In this document: in pieces, positions 18,213 through 26,606 of the stretch
Position numbering within the stretch: position 1 is the first letter of the stretch
How the letters are laid out: every line of letters starts with the position of its first letter
Assembly (NCBI GenBank): GCA_946127115.1
Contig: CAMGYI010000002.1
Location: 468,514 to 532,513 of the forward strand
DNA: 64,000 nucleotides
Reading direction: 5' to 3'
Source: an uncultured Chlamydia sp.
GTDB lineage: Bacteria > Chlamydiota > Chlamydiia > Chlamydiales > Simkaniaceae
Notes under the pieces: generated by a model
The model's database searches: none
What the model was told of the DNA's origin: nothing
The model's input: the letters and a program-made list of their open reading frames with translations, nothing else
Made by a program: the position numbers and the translations under genes

Positions 18213-21200
18213 ATGAAAAAGCAGAAACGCTGGCGATTTATTCTCATTGCAGTTGTCGTGTTATTAACTTTCTATAACATTCTTCCGACTGTGCTTTTTT
18301 ATTCCAAGCCCCTGAAGGACCCTATCGAGGAAGCGCAAGCAATGGTCGTTGCTAAAAATGCAGCAAAACGAGTCAACTCTCTAGAAGATGAGGCCTTAAG
18401 TTGGTTGAGGTCTTACAACAAACTTTTAGGGATTAAACCTTCCTCAATTTCCTTCGAAAGCGACAACCCAGAACTGATCCATGTGAGATACGAAAAAGGA
18501 CAGGACGCCGAGAAGCTTCGGAGCCATATTCCGCGCGCGGGTTCCCTGATCCCCTTTGTGCCTGCTAAACTTTCCCTTGTCCCAAGCGAGAAAGATCATG
18601 GGGCAACGGTTGTTACAATTCAACGCAATATCCCCGTCCATTTTTACCCTGATCAGATAGATGAGACGTTTCAATTTACTGCAAAGCGTGATACCGAAGG
18701 AAATGTCACTCCCCTTTATCACCAAATTGTCAACGATCGTATCCTGCAGATCGGACTTGCTGTGGGTGGAGTTAGTGAGAATGCTCAGTACTTAGAAACC
18801 ACTCTCCACCATTTAGAGAACCTGCGGTCCGAAGAATTTCTACAACTTCTTTCACAGAACATCCTGACTTATTCAAAAGCATTTGGAGAAAACTCTCCAA
18901 TTGCTAAACGCTACTACGCGACCTTCACCCAAGGTCCAATAGAAAACAAGAAAGGAACTATTGATCAATTTACCGCAGCACTAGAACGATACAGAGATCA
19001 GGTAAGGCTTAAACGCATCTCCCTTGAAGATGCAGATACCAAGAAGCGAGAAAGTGGAGGATTTCTTGAAACAAATGAACAACAACAACTTGACTTTTTA
19101 AAATCCAAAGAGGACCAACTCTCCTCCGCAATCGGAATTGTCAGAAGACAAGCAAGCGCTTTTAGTGCAGGTACAACACCCTGGACAACCGCAAAACTGA
19201 AGCAAGATATTTCCCTATTGGCAAGCAAAGACGACTCTGTCCAAACCCTCCTAGTTAGTGAAAGAAGCCCTCTGGTGAAAGCTATCACAATCGATTGGAA
19301 CAACGAAACAATCGGCCTTGAACTTCATCAGGATACTCTCAACTACAAAAATGAAATTTCTCACTCTAAGTCTTACTTAAGTGATGCTGTTGACCAACTA
19401 ATTTACAATGAAGTTGCTCGGATTGCACGAGAGGCAGGAGAACTACTCAAACCACGTGGAACCACTTTTGCAATTGAACTCAATCAATTAACAAATAGCG
19501 AAAGCCTCCTGGTTATGGATTTAAGCTCGATTGCGAAAGAGCAAGGAGCTCAACTTCTTCACCTAATTCAAACCGAGTGGACACCAACTCATCCGGACTT
19601 GAAGGAAAGCTCATTCCCTATATATGATTACAAAACCTTCAAGAACCTACCTGCTCACCAGCAAAAGATTGGTCTTGTCGTATATGCCCCTGCAGAGTTT
19701 GAAAATGAACCCCAAGCAGGATTCCGTACGAATTCGGTTTATGTAATCGCAAAAGGAATTCAAGATGTTTTAACAAAGTTGAGCTCCAATCCGGACTCCC
19801 CTCAAGCGCAAAGCTTTATTCAAGACTTCAATCATCTACGCGTCCTCCTTCAGAACAGTGGATTCAGTAGCTATCCAGGAACAACGTATCCTTTAAGTGG
19901 TAGCTTCGCAAAAGATTTCATCTTTGAAGCTGAAGGCTTTTATAACTCAATTATTAGTGCAACACGTGAAGATTTTAACGTTCATGGAACAAGAAAGTAT
20001 GCAACTCTCGAGTTTACAAATGTTGAACAACGCATTTTGGCTCTCAATCGAATTGAAACTAAGCAACACGAAGATCTATTAAAGTGGCGAGATGAATATC
20101 AATCAGCTCAAGTACGTACAGAACTTCATGCGAAATACGATATTCCTGCGCCTACCAAAAACCCTATTTTGAGCAACTTAAGCTTGAGTGCCCATAAGTA
20201 TTTTCGAGGCGATGATAGAAAAATTCTCCATTGGGGGCTTGATCTTTCAGGAGGAAAGACTGTCCAAATCCAACTCCGAGACAGTAACAATAAAATTGTG
20301 ACCAATGATGATGACATTAAACAAGGGATTGATGAGCTTTATGGTCGAGTCAATAAGATGGGAGTTTCTGAAGTTGCCATTCGTCAGGAAGGCTCCAATA
20401 TTACTTTGGATTTTCCAAGCGCCCAGGGCCTTTCAGCCGCAGATTTAGTCAAGGCTTCTTCAATGTATTTCCACATTGTAAACGAAAAGTTTACGAGCAA
20501 TAATGGAGATCTTGCATCAGTTGTCCATCAGTTCTTGCAAGATGTTTGGAATGAAGCGGTAGTTACGAATCGAAAAGATGTAGAAAGTATTAATCAAATT
20601 GCATGGAAACACCTCTATGGAGACACCCTGGATACTGAAATGGCTCAGCCTGTGAGCGAGGCTGCAAAAACCCTATATAGTCAGGGACTCCGCCTTGCTT
20701 CTTCTCAAAGCAGGGGTTCGTCAAGCCAATTCAACGATGCGATTTCAAAAATTGCAATCTTTCGAGGTGATAATTTTGCGGATTGGCATGGGCAGACTCA
20801 TCCTCTCTTGGTGGTGATGAATAATTATGCTCTTGAAGGTGCTAATTTGACGGATGTCCACGCGGCATATGACTCATCAAAAGGAAACTTTCTAGCCTTC
20901 AATGTTAAAGGGTCACAATCCCTTTCAGATGGCCAAAAACTTAACCCTCGAAATGACTTATACAATTGGACCGCACCCTTCTCGAAAGAGAAGATCCAGG
21001 GAACACCCATGGATCGCTATACTCGAGGAGAGGGATGGCGCATGGCCGTCATTTTAAATGGATCAATTGTGAATACAGCAACAGTTACCTCCCCTCTGAA
21101 AGATAACGTTTCGATTTCGGGAAGTTTTACTCAACGTGAAGCCAATCGCTTAGAGGCAGACCTCAAAGCAGGTTCATTGACCTTTGCTCCACATATTCTG

Positions 21201-22763
21201 TCTGAGAAAAATGTAAGCCCTGAGCTTGGTATTAGAGATCGGACAATGGGAATCATTGCAACGGTATTAGCACTAGTTCTCGTCATCTTAATCATGGTGG
21301 GCTACTACCGCTTTGCCGGAATCGTTGCTTCTGTTGCAGTTCTCTTCAATCTATTAATCATTTGGGCAACGCTTCAAAATATTTCTGCAACAGTAACTTT
21401 AGCAGGAATCGCTGGAATTATCCTAACTGTTGGGATGGCTGTCGATGCCAATGTCTTAGTCTTTGAGCGCATTCGAGAAGAGTTTTCAGCAACGGGACGA
21501 ATTGCACAGGCTGTCCACGCTGGATATCAGAAAGCTTTTTCAGCTATCATTGACTCGAATATCACAACGATTATTGCTGCTTTGATTCTATTGCATTTTG
21601 ACTCCGGGCCTATCAAAGGTTTTGCGGTAACGTTAATCATTGGTATCGTCTCATCGATGTTTACCGCTCTGTTCCTGACTCGTTACTTCTTTGGTAAATG
21701 GGTTGAAAATCCAAAGAATAAAGAGCTAAAGATGGCTAATCTGATCAAGAAAACCAACTTTAATTTCCTGAAGTATGGAAAGGTGAGCCTGTACAGCATC
21801 ATTTCAGTGATTCTTGTCGGAGGCTATTTATTGGTTTCTCAGGGAAGCTCAATGCTTGGAATGGACTTCTCAGGAGGATACTCTGTCACACTTGAGGTAG
21901 AGCAAAAAGTTGATAAAGACTATCGCTCTCAGGTGGAATCCGCTCTTCTAGCTGCGGGTGTTACAGCTCAAGATGTACAGGTGCGCGCACTTTCTCCATC
22001 TAATGTCATCAAGCTCTTGCTTGGAAGAGGCTTAGACCAGCCTGGGAAACCTTTTCATAATATGCCTCTTGAGACAGACTTAGAAAACACGACTTTTGCT
22101 TATCAAAATAATCCCCGATTAATCTGGGTTGTTGATTCTCTAGAAAAAAATGGCGTTTCCATTACATCACAGTCGCTGAAACAACTCGATAATAGCTGGA
22201 CCAGCATCAGCGGACAAATGTCCAATACAATGAGAAGCAATGCACTGTTGGGCCTTTCTATAGCGTTACTTTGTATTTTGGCATACATCACCTTCCGCTT
22301 TGAGTTTAAGTACGCAATCAGTGCAACGCTTGGGCTTGCGATCGATGTTGTGATCACAATGGCGATTGTAAGCACCCTTCATGCCCTTGGAACTCCAGTA
22401 CAAGTCGATCTCAATACAATTGCTGCGTTGATGACAATTATTGGATACTCTCTCAATGATACAATTATTATCTTTGATCGGATCCGTGAAGATCTAAAGA
22501 AAATGCGCAAACATTCTTTTAGAGATGTGGTAAACCACGCTTTAAATATCACCTTAAGCCGAACTATGATGACATCAGGAACAACGCTTGTTGTTCTCTT
22601 AGCCCTTCTCTTTTTAGGGGGCAATGCGATTTTTGGTCTTTCACTCGTCATGGTGATTGGCGTTGTATTTGGAACATTTTCTTCTTTATTTGTTGCAGCA
22701 CCTCTTCTTCTTTTCTTCCATAGGAAAGAGAAAGCTAAAAAGTTGGCGATGCATGAAAATTAA
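18213..22763 (+). CDS. secDF: SecDF fusion protein, protein-export membrane component
   Basis: A 1516-residue fusion of SecD and SecF, the form found in Chlamydiae. AAGGA lies nine bases before ATG. Layout: N-terminal membrane segment (~8-27); a ~640-residue exported region with coiled-coil-like parts; the SecD P1 motif G-L-D-L-S-G-G at ~675; SecD helices with V-G-M-A-V-D-A-N-V-L-V-F-E-R-I-R-E-E at ~1070; SecF from ~1170 with M-D-F-S-G-G at ~1218 and I-G-Y-S-L-N-D-T-I-I-I-F-D-R-I-R-E at ~1410. It uses proton motive force to help SecYEG release exported proteins. The long segment before P1 is far larger than in E. coli SecD. recJ follows, as in Chlamydia. Confidence 0.95.
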   Translation: MKKQKRWRFILIAVVVLLTFYNILPTVLFYSKPLKDPIEEAQAMVVAKNAAKRVNSLEDEALSWLRSYNKLLGIKPSSISFESDNPELIHVRYEKGQDAEKLRSHIPRAGSLIPFVPAKLSLVPSEKDHGATVVTIQRNIPVHFYPDQIDETFQFTAKRDTEGNVTPLYHQIVNDRILQIGLAVGGVSENAQYLETTLHHLENLRSEEFLQLLSQNILTYSKAFGENSPIAKRYYATFTQGPIENKKGTIDQFTAALERYRDQVRLKRISLEDADTKKRESGGFLETNEQQQLDFLKSKEDQLSSAIGIVRRQASAFSAGTTPWTTAKLKQDISLLASKDDSVQTLLVSERSPLVKAITIDWNNETIGLELHQDTLNYKNEISHSKSYLSDAVDQLIYNEVARIAREAGELLKPRGTTFAIELNQLTNSESLLVMDLSSIAKEQGAQLLHLIQTEWTPTHPDLKESSFPIYDYKTFKNLPAHQQKIGLVVYAPAEFENEPQAGFRTNSVYVIAKGIQDVLTKLSSNPDSPQAQSFIQDFNHLRVLLQNSGFSSYPGTTYPLSGSFAKDFIFEAEGFYNSIISATREDFNVHGTRKYATLEFTNVEQRILALNRIETKQHEDLLKWRDEYQSAQVRTELHAKYDIPAPTKNPILSNLSLSAHKYFRGDDRKILHWGLDLSGGKTVQIQLRDSNNKIVTNDDDIKQGIDELYGRVNKMGVSEVAIRQEGSNITLDFPSAQGLSAADLVKASSMYFHIVNEKFTSNNGDLASVVHQFLQDVWNEAVVTNRKDVESINQIAWKHLYGDTLDTEMAQPVSEAAKTLYSQGLRLASSQSRGSSSQFNDAISKIAIFRGDNFADWHGQTHPLLVVMNNYALEGANLTDVHAAYDSSKGNFLAFNVKGSQSLSDGQKLNPRNDLYNWTAPFSKEKIQGTPMDRYTRGEGWRMAVILNGSIVNTATVTSPLKDNVSISGSFTQREANRLEADLKAGSLTFAPHILSEKNVSPELGIRDRTMGIIATVLALVLVILIMVGYYRFAGIVASVAVLFNLLIIWATLQNISATVTLAGIAGIILTVGMAVDANVLVFERIREEFSATGRIAQAVHAGYQKAFSAIIDSNITTIIAALILLHFDSGPIKGFAVTLIIGIVSSMFTALFLTRYFFGKWVENPKNKELKMANLIKKTNFNFLKYGKVSLYSIISVILVGGYLLVSQGSSMLGMDFSGGYSVTLEVEQKVDKDYRSQVESALLAAGVTAQDVQVRALSPSNVIKLLLGRGLDQPGKPFHNMPLETDLENTTFAYQNNPRLIWVVDSLEKNGVSITSQSLKQLDNSWTSISGQMSNTMRSNALLGLSIALLCILAYITFRFEFKYAISATLGLAIDVVITMAIVSTLHALGTPVQVDLNTIAALMTIIGYSLNDTIIIFDRIREDLKKMRKHSFRDVVNHALNITLSRTMMTSGTTLVVLLALLFLGGNAIFGLSLVMVIGVVFGTFSSLFVAAPLLLFFHRKEKAKKLAMHEN

Positions 22764-22809
22764 CGTGGTAATACCCCGTTAAACGTGATAGACTTTCGTT
22801 AAATAAATC

Positions 22810-24570
22810 GTGAGAATTTTCCCTTTGAAAGAGGTAGAAAAAGATGATCAGAACCTCCTATGGGTTTACCCCGACTATAAACCAGCCTGGTGCAAGAAAA
22901 TCATCGGTGAATATAATATTCACCCTGTGACTGCGCAGGTATTGATTTCAAGGGGGTTTGAAACCTTCGAAGAGATCTATAATTACCTCTACGCAAAATT
23001 ACCTAATCTCCTTGCACCTGACTTGATAACGGATATGAGTAAGGCTGTCGACCGCGTTGTTCATGCCCTTGCAAAAAATGAGAGCATTTTAATCTACGGG
23101 GACAATGATGTAGACGGAATCACCGGAACAACTCTTCTTGTTGAATTCATTCGCCTTCTGGGAGGCAGCGCCTATTATTATATTCCACACAGAACAACTG
23201 CTAACCCCTCAATGATCACCGACGCAATTTCCTATGCTCTCGAAAAGGAGTGCAAACTGCTTATTACAGTTGACTGTGGAATCACCGCATCAAAGGAAAT
23301 TGAAGAAGTGGTAAAGCATAGCATTGATGTCATCATCTCGGATCATCATGAACCAACAGACAAAATCCCTAATTGTATTGCAACCCTCAATCCAAAACTC
23401 ATCAATAGCACTTATCCCAACCGAGAATTAACAGGAGTCGGTGTTGCCTTTAAGCTTGCACACGCCTTGACGAATCACCTAGTTTCAACAGGTAAAATCA
23501 GTTCGTCAATGATTGACCTAAAGCGTTTTCTTGATTTAGTCGCTCTTGGAACTATCGCTGATATGGGAGCCCTAAAAGGTGAAAACCGTGTCCTTGTTCG
23601 ATATGGTCTGAAACAGTTTTCTCAAACCCGAAGGGTAGGCATTCTCAAGCTCATGGAAATTTGTGAAGTCAAGCCTTCAGAGGTCTCAACTACTGATATC
23701 GCATCAAAAATTGCCCCACGCCTGAATAGTCTTGGTCGGATAGCTGATCCCCTTAAAGGGGTTGAGCTCATGCTCATGCATGATTCTGTTGGAGCATCTC
23801 ATCTTGCTCAAGAGCTTGATAACAACAATACTAAGCGGCAGCAAATTGAACGGCGCGATTCAGATGATATTGTGTCATATATAGAATCTCACCCTCAACT
23901 TCTTAAGGAAAAGGCACTTGTTCTTCACTCTGATAAGTGGCATCCAGGAATCATTCCCATCCTAGCCGCTCGCCTTTCCAAACAATATAACCGCCCTACG
24001 CTTATCATTGCTGTGGAAGAAGGCATTGGGAAGGGATCGATTCGAACAATTCCAGAATTTCCGCTCCTCACTCCCTTGAGAAGAAGCCACGATCTCCTCT
24101 TAAACTTTGGTGGACACGATTTTGCAGCAGGGCTCATGATCAAGGAAGAAAACATCTTAAAATTTAAAAAGTCATTCATTGAAGATGCTAATAAGTCGCT
24201 CAACAATGATGACCTTCTTCCTAAGCTTCATCTTGATTCACGCGTTCAGTTTGAAGATCTAACCTTTGACTTTCTTGACTCTATGCAGCTTCTTGAACCT
24301 CATGGAACAGGAAACCCTCCGCCGATTCTGTATACCGATGTCACTCAAGCCTGGCCTCCCAAGATAGTGGGGAAAACTCACCTCAAGCTTTATCTGGAAC
24401 AAAACGAAAGAATACTTGAGGGAATTGGATTTGGGTTGAGTGAACACCGGAGCAAACTGACCAAGAAAAATCTCAATCTGCAAATTGCATTTACACCCCA
24501 TATTAATGTCTTCCTCAACAAATCAAGTATCCAGCTCCTTGTCAAAGACTTTAAAATTAAGCAAGATTGA
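22810..24570 (+). CDS. recJ: Single-stranded-DNA-specific exonuclease RecJ
   Basis: 586 residues starting at GTG 22810. DHH-family phosphoesterase with motif I Y-G-D-N-D-V-D-G-I-T-G-T (usually GDYD; here Asn replaces Tyr), T-V-D-C-G-I, the DHH motif I-S-D-H-H-E, N-P-K-L, and the DHHA1 part G-G-H-D-F-A-A-G with the C-terminal OB-like domain. It degrades 5' single-stranded ends in recombination and mismatch repair. It lies directly downstream of secDF, as I recall from Chlamydia (CT447-CT448). Its 3' end overlaps the following methyltransferase gene. Confidence 0.95.
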   Translation: MRIFPLKEVEKDDQNLLWVYPDYKPAWCKKIIGEYNIHPVTAQVLISRGFETFEEIYNYLYAKLPNLLAPDLITDMSKAVDRVVHALAKNESILIYGDNDVDGITGTTLLVEFIRLLGGSAYYYIPHRTTANPSMITDAISYALEKECKLLITVDCGITASKEIEEVVKHSIDVIISDHHEPTDKIPNCIATLNPKLINSTYPNRELTGVGVAFKLAHALTNHLVSTGKISSSMIDLKRFLDLVALGTIADMGALKGENRVLVRYGLKQFSQTRRVGILKLMEICEVKPSEVSTTDIASKIAPRLNSLGRIADPLKGVELMLMHDSVGASHLAQELDNNNTKRQQIERRDSDDIVSYIESHPQLLKEKALVLHSDKWHPGIIPILAARLSKQYNRPTLIIAVEEGIGKGSIRTIPEFPLLTPLRRSHDLLLNFGGHDFAAGLMIKEENILKFKKSFIEDANKSLNNDDLLPKLHLDSRVQFEDLTFDFLDSMQLLEPHGTGNPPPILYTDVTQAWPPKIVGKTHLKLYLEQNERILEGIGFGLSEHRSKLTKKNLNLQIAFTPHINVFLNKSSIQLLVKDFKIKQD

Positions 24571-25745
24571 TAAAATCATTTTTGGGGGAAATGGGATCAC
24601 CCGAATCGATGGGTGCGTCGCCTTCGTTCCCTTTTCCGCTCCAGGTGACCAAGTTTTTTTGAAAGTTATAAAAAAGAAGAAGTCTTACCAAGTTGCTCAA
24701 ATCGAAAAGATTTTCCATAAAGGTCCTGGTCGAAGACCTCCAAAATGCCCACACTTCAAGAAGTGTGGAGGATGTCAGCTCCAGCATCTTGATTATAAAA
24801 CTCAGCTTGAATCAAAAAAAGGCTTTCTCCAAGAAGCGTTATGCATAGAAAATATTCCTATTAGCCCCTCTAATGATGAATGGAACTACCGCTCCAACCT
24901 TCGCCTAAATTTGAGAAAAGAAGGTAAAGGGTTCAAGATGGGCTATATAAGTATAGACAATCGCTCTATGGTTGAACCAACAGTGTGTCCGTTATTCTCA
25001 GAAGATCCAGAACTATTTAAAAAGCTAAAGGCTAGTCTTTTATATCTTCCCAGCCGGGGAATCCACTCCGCATCACTCCGCATCTTTAATGAAGATAGAG
25101 GGATTATTCTCGCATTTTCCTTCTTCCCCAAGCTCCCAGAAAAACTCCTCTCCTTTCCCTTTGCCATAGGTACATGCTACAAGTCTCCCGGAAGAGAGGA
25201 ACATCTCGGGGATACGTCTTTGGCAAAGGATATTCTGGGAATTTCGGCCCCCTTTTCTCCCTATGGGTTTATGCAAAACAATCTTCCACTTAGCGAAAAA
25301 CTCTATCAAACAGTCGTCGATTGGATTGGAGAAAAGCCCCAAATTATCTTTGATCTTTATTGCGGAGTAGGGATCACCAGCACTCTCCTAAAAGAAAAAG
25401 GACATGATGTGATAGGGGTTGAGATGAACCGCTCCATTCCTCCATGTGGCAACTTTAAACTGCATTACGGTGCTGTAGAAACCGTTCTACCAACTCTTAA
25501 AAGCGCAGCCCGATGTGATCATTGTAAACCCTCCACGAACGGGTCTTTCGAAAGAAGCCCGCACTCTCCTAAACAGCCCCAAGATTCTTTATATTTCTTG
25601 CATGCCATCGACCCTTGCAAGAGATATTCAGGAACTTTCCAGCCGCTATATTGTTAGGAGGGTAGAAGGATTTGATCTCTTTCCTCAAACCACACATGTT
25701 GAAACAATCGTTATGTTAGAAGCTAACGTCAAAAAAAATCTCTAG
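24506..25745 (+). pseudogene. 23S rRNA (uracil-5)-methyltransferase, RlmD/RumA type, split by a frameshift
   Basis: Reading from ATG 24506 gives the family's Fe-S cysteines at C81, C87, C90 and C161, near-identical positions to E. coli RlmD, then D-L-Y-C-G-V-G for SAM binding. At ~25499-25502 (run of four A) the frame is lost: the original frame runs on to a stop at 25657 with unrelated sequence, while the next frame continues N-P-P-R-T-G-L, the catalytic Y-I-S-C-M-P-S-T-L-A-R-D and H-V-E-T-I-V-M-L to TAG 25745. Removing one A restores L-K-A-Q-P-D-V-I-I-V-N-P-P. The break separates the catalytic cysteine from the rest. Either a recent pseudogene, a sequencing error or, less likely, recoding. 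Start codon uncertain: TTG 24539 is also possible. Confidence 0.88.
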
Positions 25746-25766
25746 CTGGTGATAGCTAGAGATTTT
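25735..25766 (+). terminator. Intrinsic terminator of the recJ/methyltransferase transcript
   Basis: A perfect 13-pair stem, AAAATCTCTAGCT / AGCTAGAGATTTT, with loop GGTGAT. The methyltransferase stop codon lies inside the left arm. The A and T ends on both sides make it potentially bidirectional. Confidence 0.85.
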
Positions 25767-25810
25767 ATAAGAAATATTTAAATCGATATATCGAGTTGTT
25801 CACCCGTGGC

Positions 25811-25853
25811 ACGATTCCAAATAAAAAAGCACTTCTTTTTTATTTGGAATCGT
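25811..25853 (-). terminator. Strong terminator downstream of euo
   Basis: A perfect 19-pair stem (25811-25829 with 25835-25853) around the 5-base loop CACTT, 11 bases past the euo stop on the minus strand. The inner part is A/T-rich with a T6 run and the outer part G/C-containing. An unusually long perfect hairpin. Confidence 0.75.
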
Positions 25854-25864
25854 CTTAAACAAAA

Positions 25865-26305
25865 TTATATTGACATTGCCTCGTTTTCAGAACGTCGGCT
25901 TAGGTACTTCTCTTGATACTCTTTAATATCATCAGTGTGAATAACCCAAGCAGCTCCTTTACGAGTAGCTTTTAACATGCCAATTCTTGTTGCATAATAG
26001 ATTTTCTGCGCGGGAACGCCAAGAATCTTTGCAGCTTGATTGACAGAATAAAAACCCCTATTATTATCAAAAAGAAGTTCACCATCAAAAGTCGATTTCG
26101 TTCGCGAATATTTGTTGCGACGATAATCTTCTAAGTCATCTAGATCTATAGTCCAACGAGTAGAGTCTTTACGTGCTTTAAGCTTATTTTGCTTAATCGC
26201 AACATAAATAGCTTGTCTCGTTACACCATTAATGCGGGCAGCTTCAGTAATAGAAACCACCTTTCGTGGAGACACAAGTTCTCCGGTTTGGTTTTCCATG
26301 TCCAT
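25865..26305 (-). CDS. euo: EUO-type developmental regulator with two helix-turn-helix (excisionase-like) domains
   Basis: 146 residues from ATG 26305, which has GAGGAG six bases upstream; the frame continues to a TTG at 26329 with no such site. Two tandem MerR/excisionase-like DNA-binding modules are visible: S-I-T-E-A-A-R-I-N-G-V-T-R-Q-A-I-Y-V-A-I-K (~20-40) with R-W-T-I-D, and S-V-N-Q-A-A-K-I-L-G-V-P-A-Q-K-I-Y-Y-A (~85-103) with W-V-I-H. Spacing and the F-Y-S-V-N-Q-A-A pattern match chlamydial EUO, the repressor of late genes in the developmental cycle. Location between recJ and tsp/gltX agrees with the Chlamydia order. It lacks the longer C-terminal tail I recall in C. trachomatis EUO. 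Confidence 0.85.
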   Translation of the reverse strand: MDMENQTGELVSPRKVVSITEAARINGVTRQAIYVAIKQNKLKARKDSTRWTIDLDDLEDYRRNKYSRTKSTFDGELLFDNNRGFYSVNQAAKILGVPAQKIYYATRIGMLKATRKGAAWVIHTDDIKEYQEKYLSRRSENEAMSI

Positions 26306-26606
26306 GTTTTTCTCCTCAATCCAAAACAAATCTGCTAAAAACTAGGAAACTGACTAATTCGTCAAAAAAATCAATTTTTAACAATATTGTTAATATTTCT
26401 TAGTCTTTAGGCGCTCTATTATTACAAAGATTTGAGTTGAAATCAATCTATTTCTCTTTACATTTCCACAAAATTTTGATTTAGATAGGATTATAACAAA
26501 AAATATTTCGATTAATATATTAAATATTTTAATACGATTGGACTTAAACCTTTGATTTGCTGTACCATATATATGATAGAATCACTCTATGCGAGGGTTA
26601 ATTAAA
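26306..26606. promoter_or_regulatory. Divergent A/T-rich control region between euo and tsp
   Basis: About 300 bases, strikingly A/T-rich compared with its neighbours. It contains the perfect 16-bp palindrome TTAACAATATTGTTAA at 26378-26393, some 75 bases upstream of euo, which could be an operator for a dimeric regulator, including EUO itself. A TATAAT on the minus strand lies at 26490-26495. No complete promoter was settled by eye. Confidence 0.5.
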
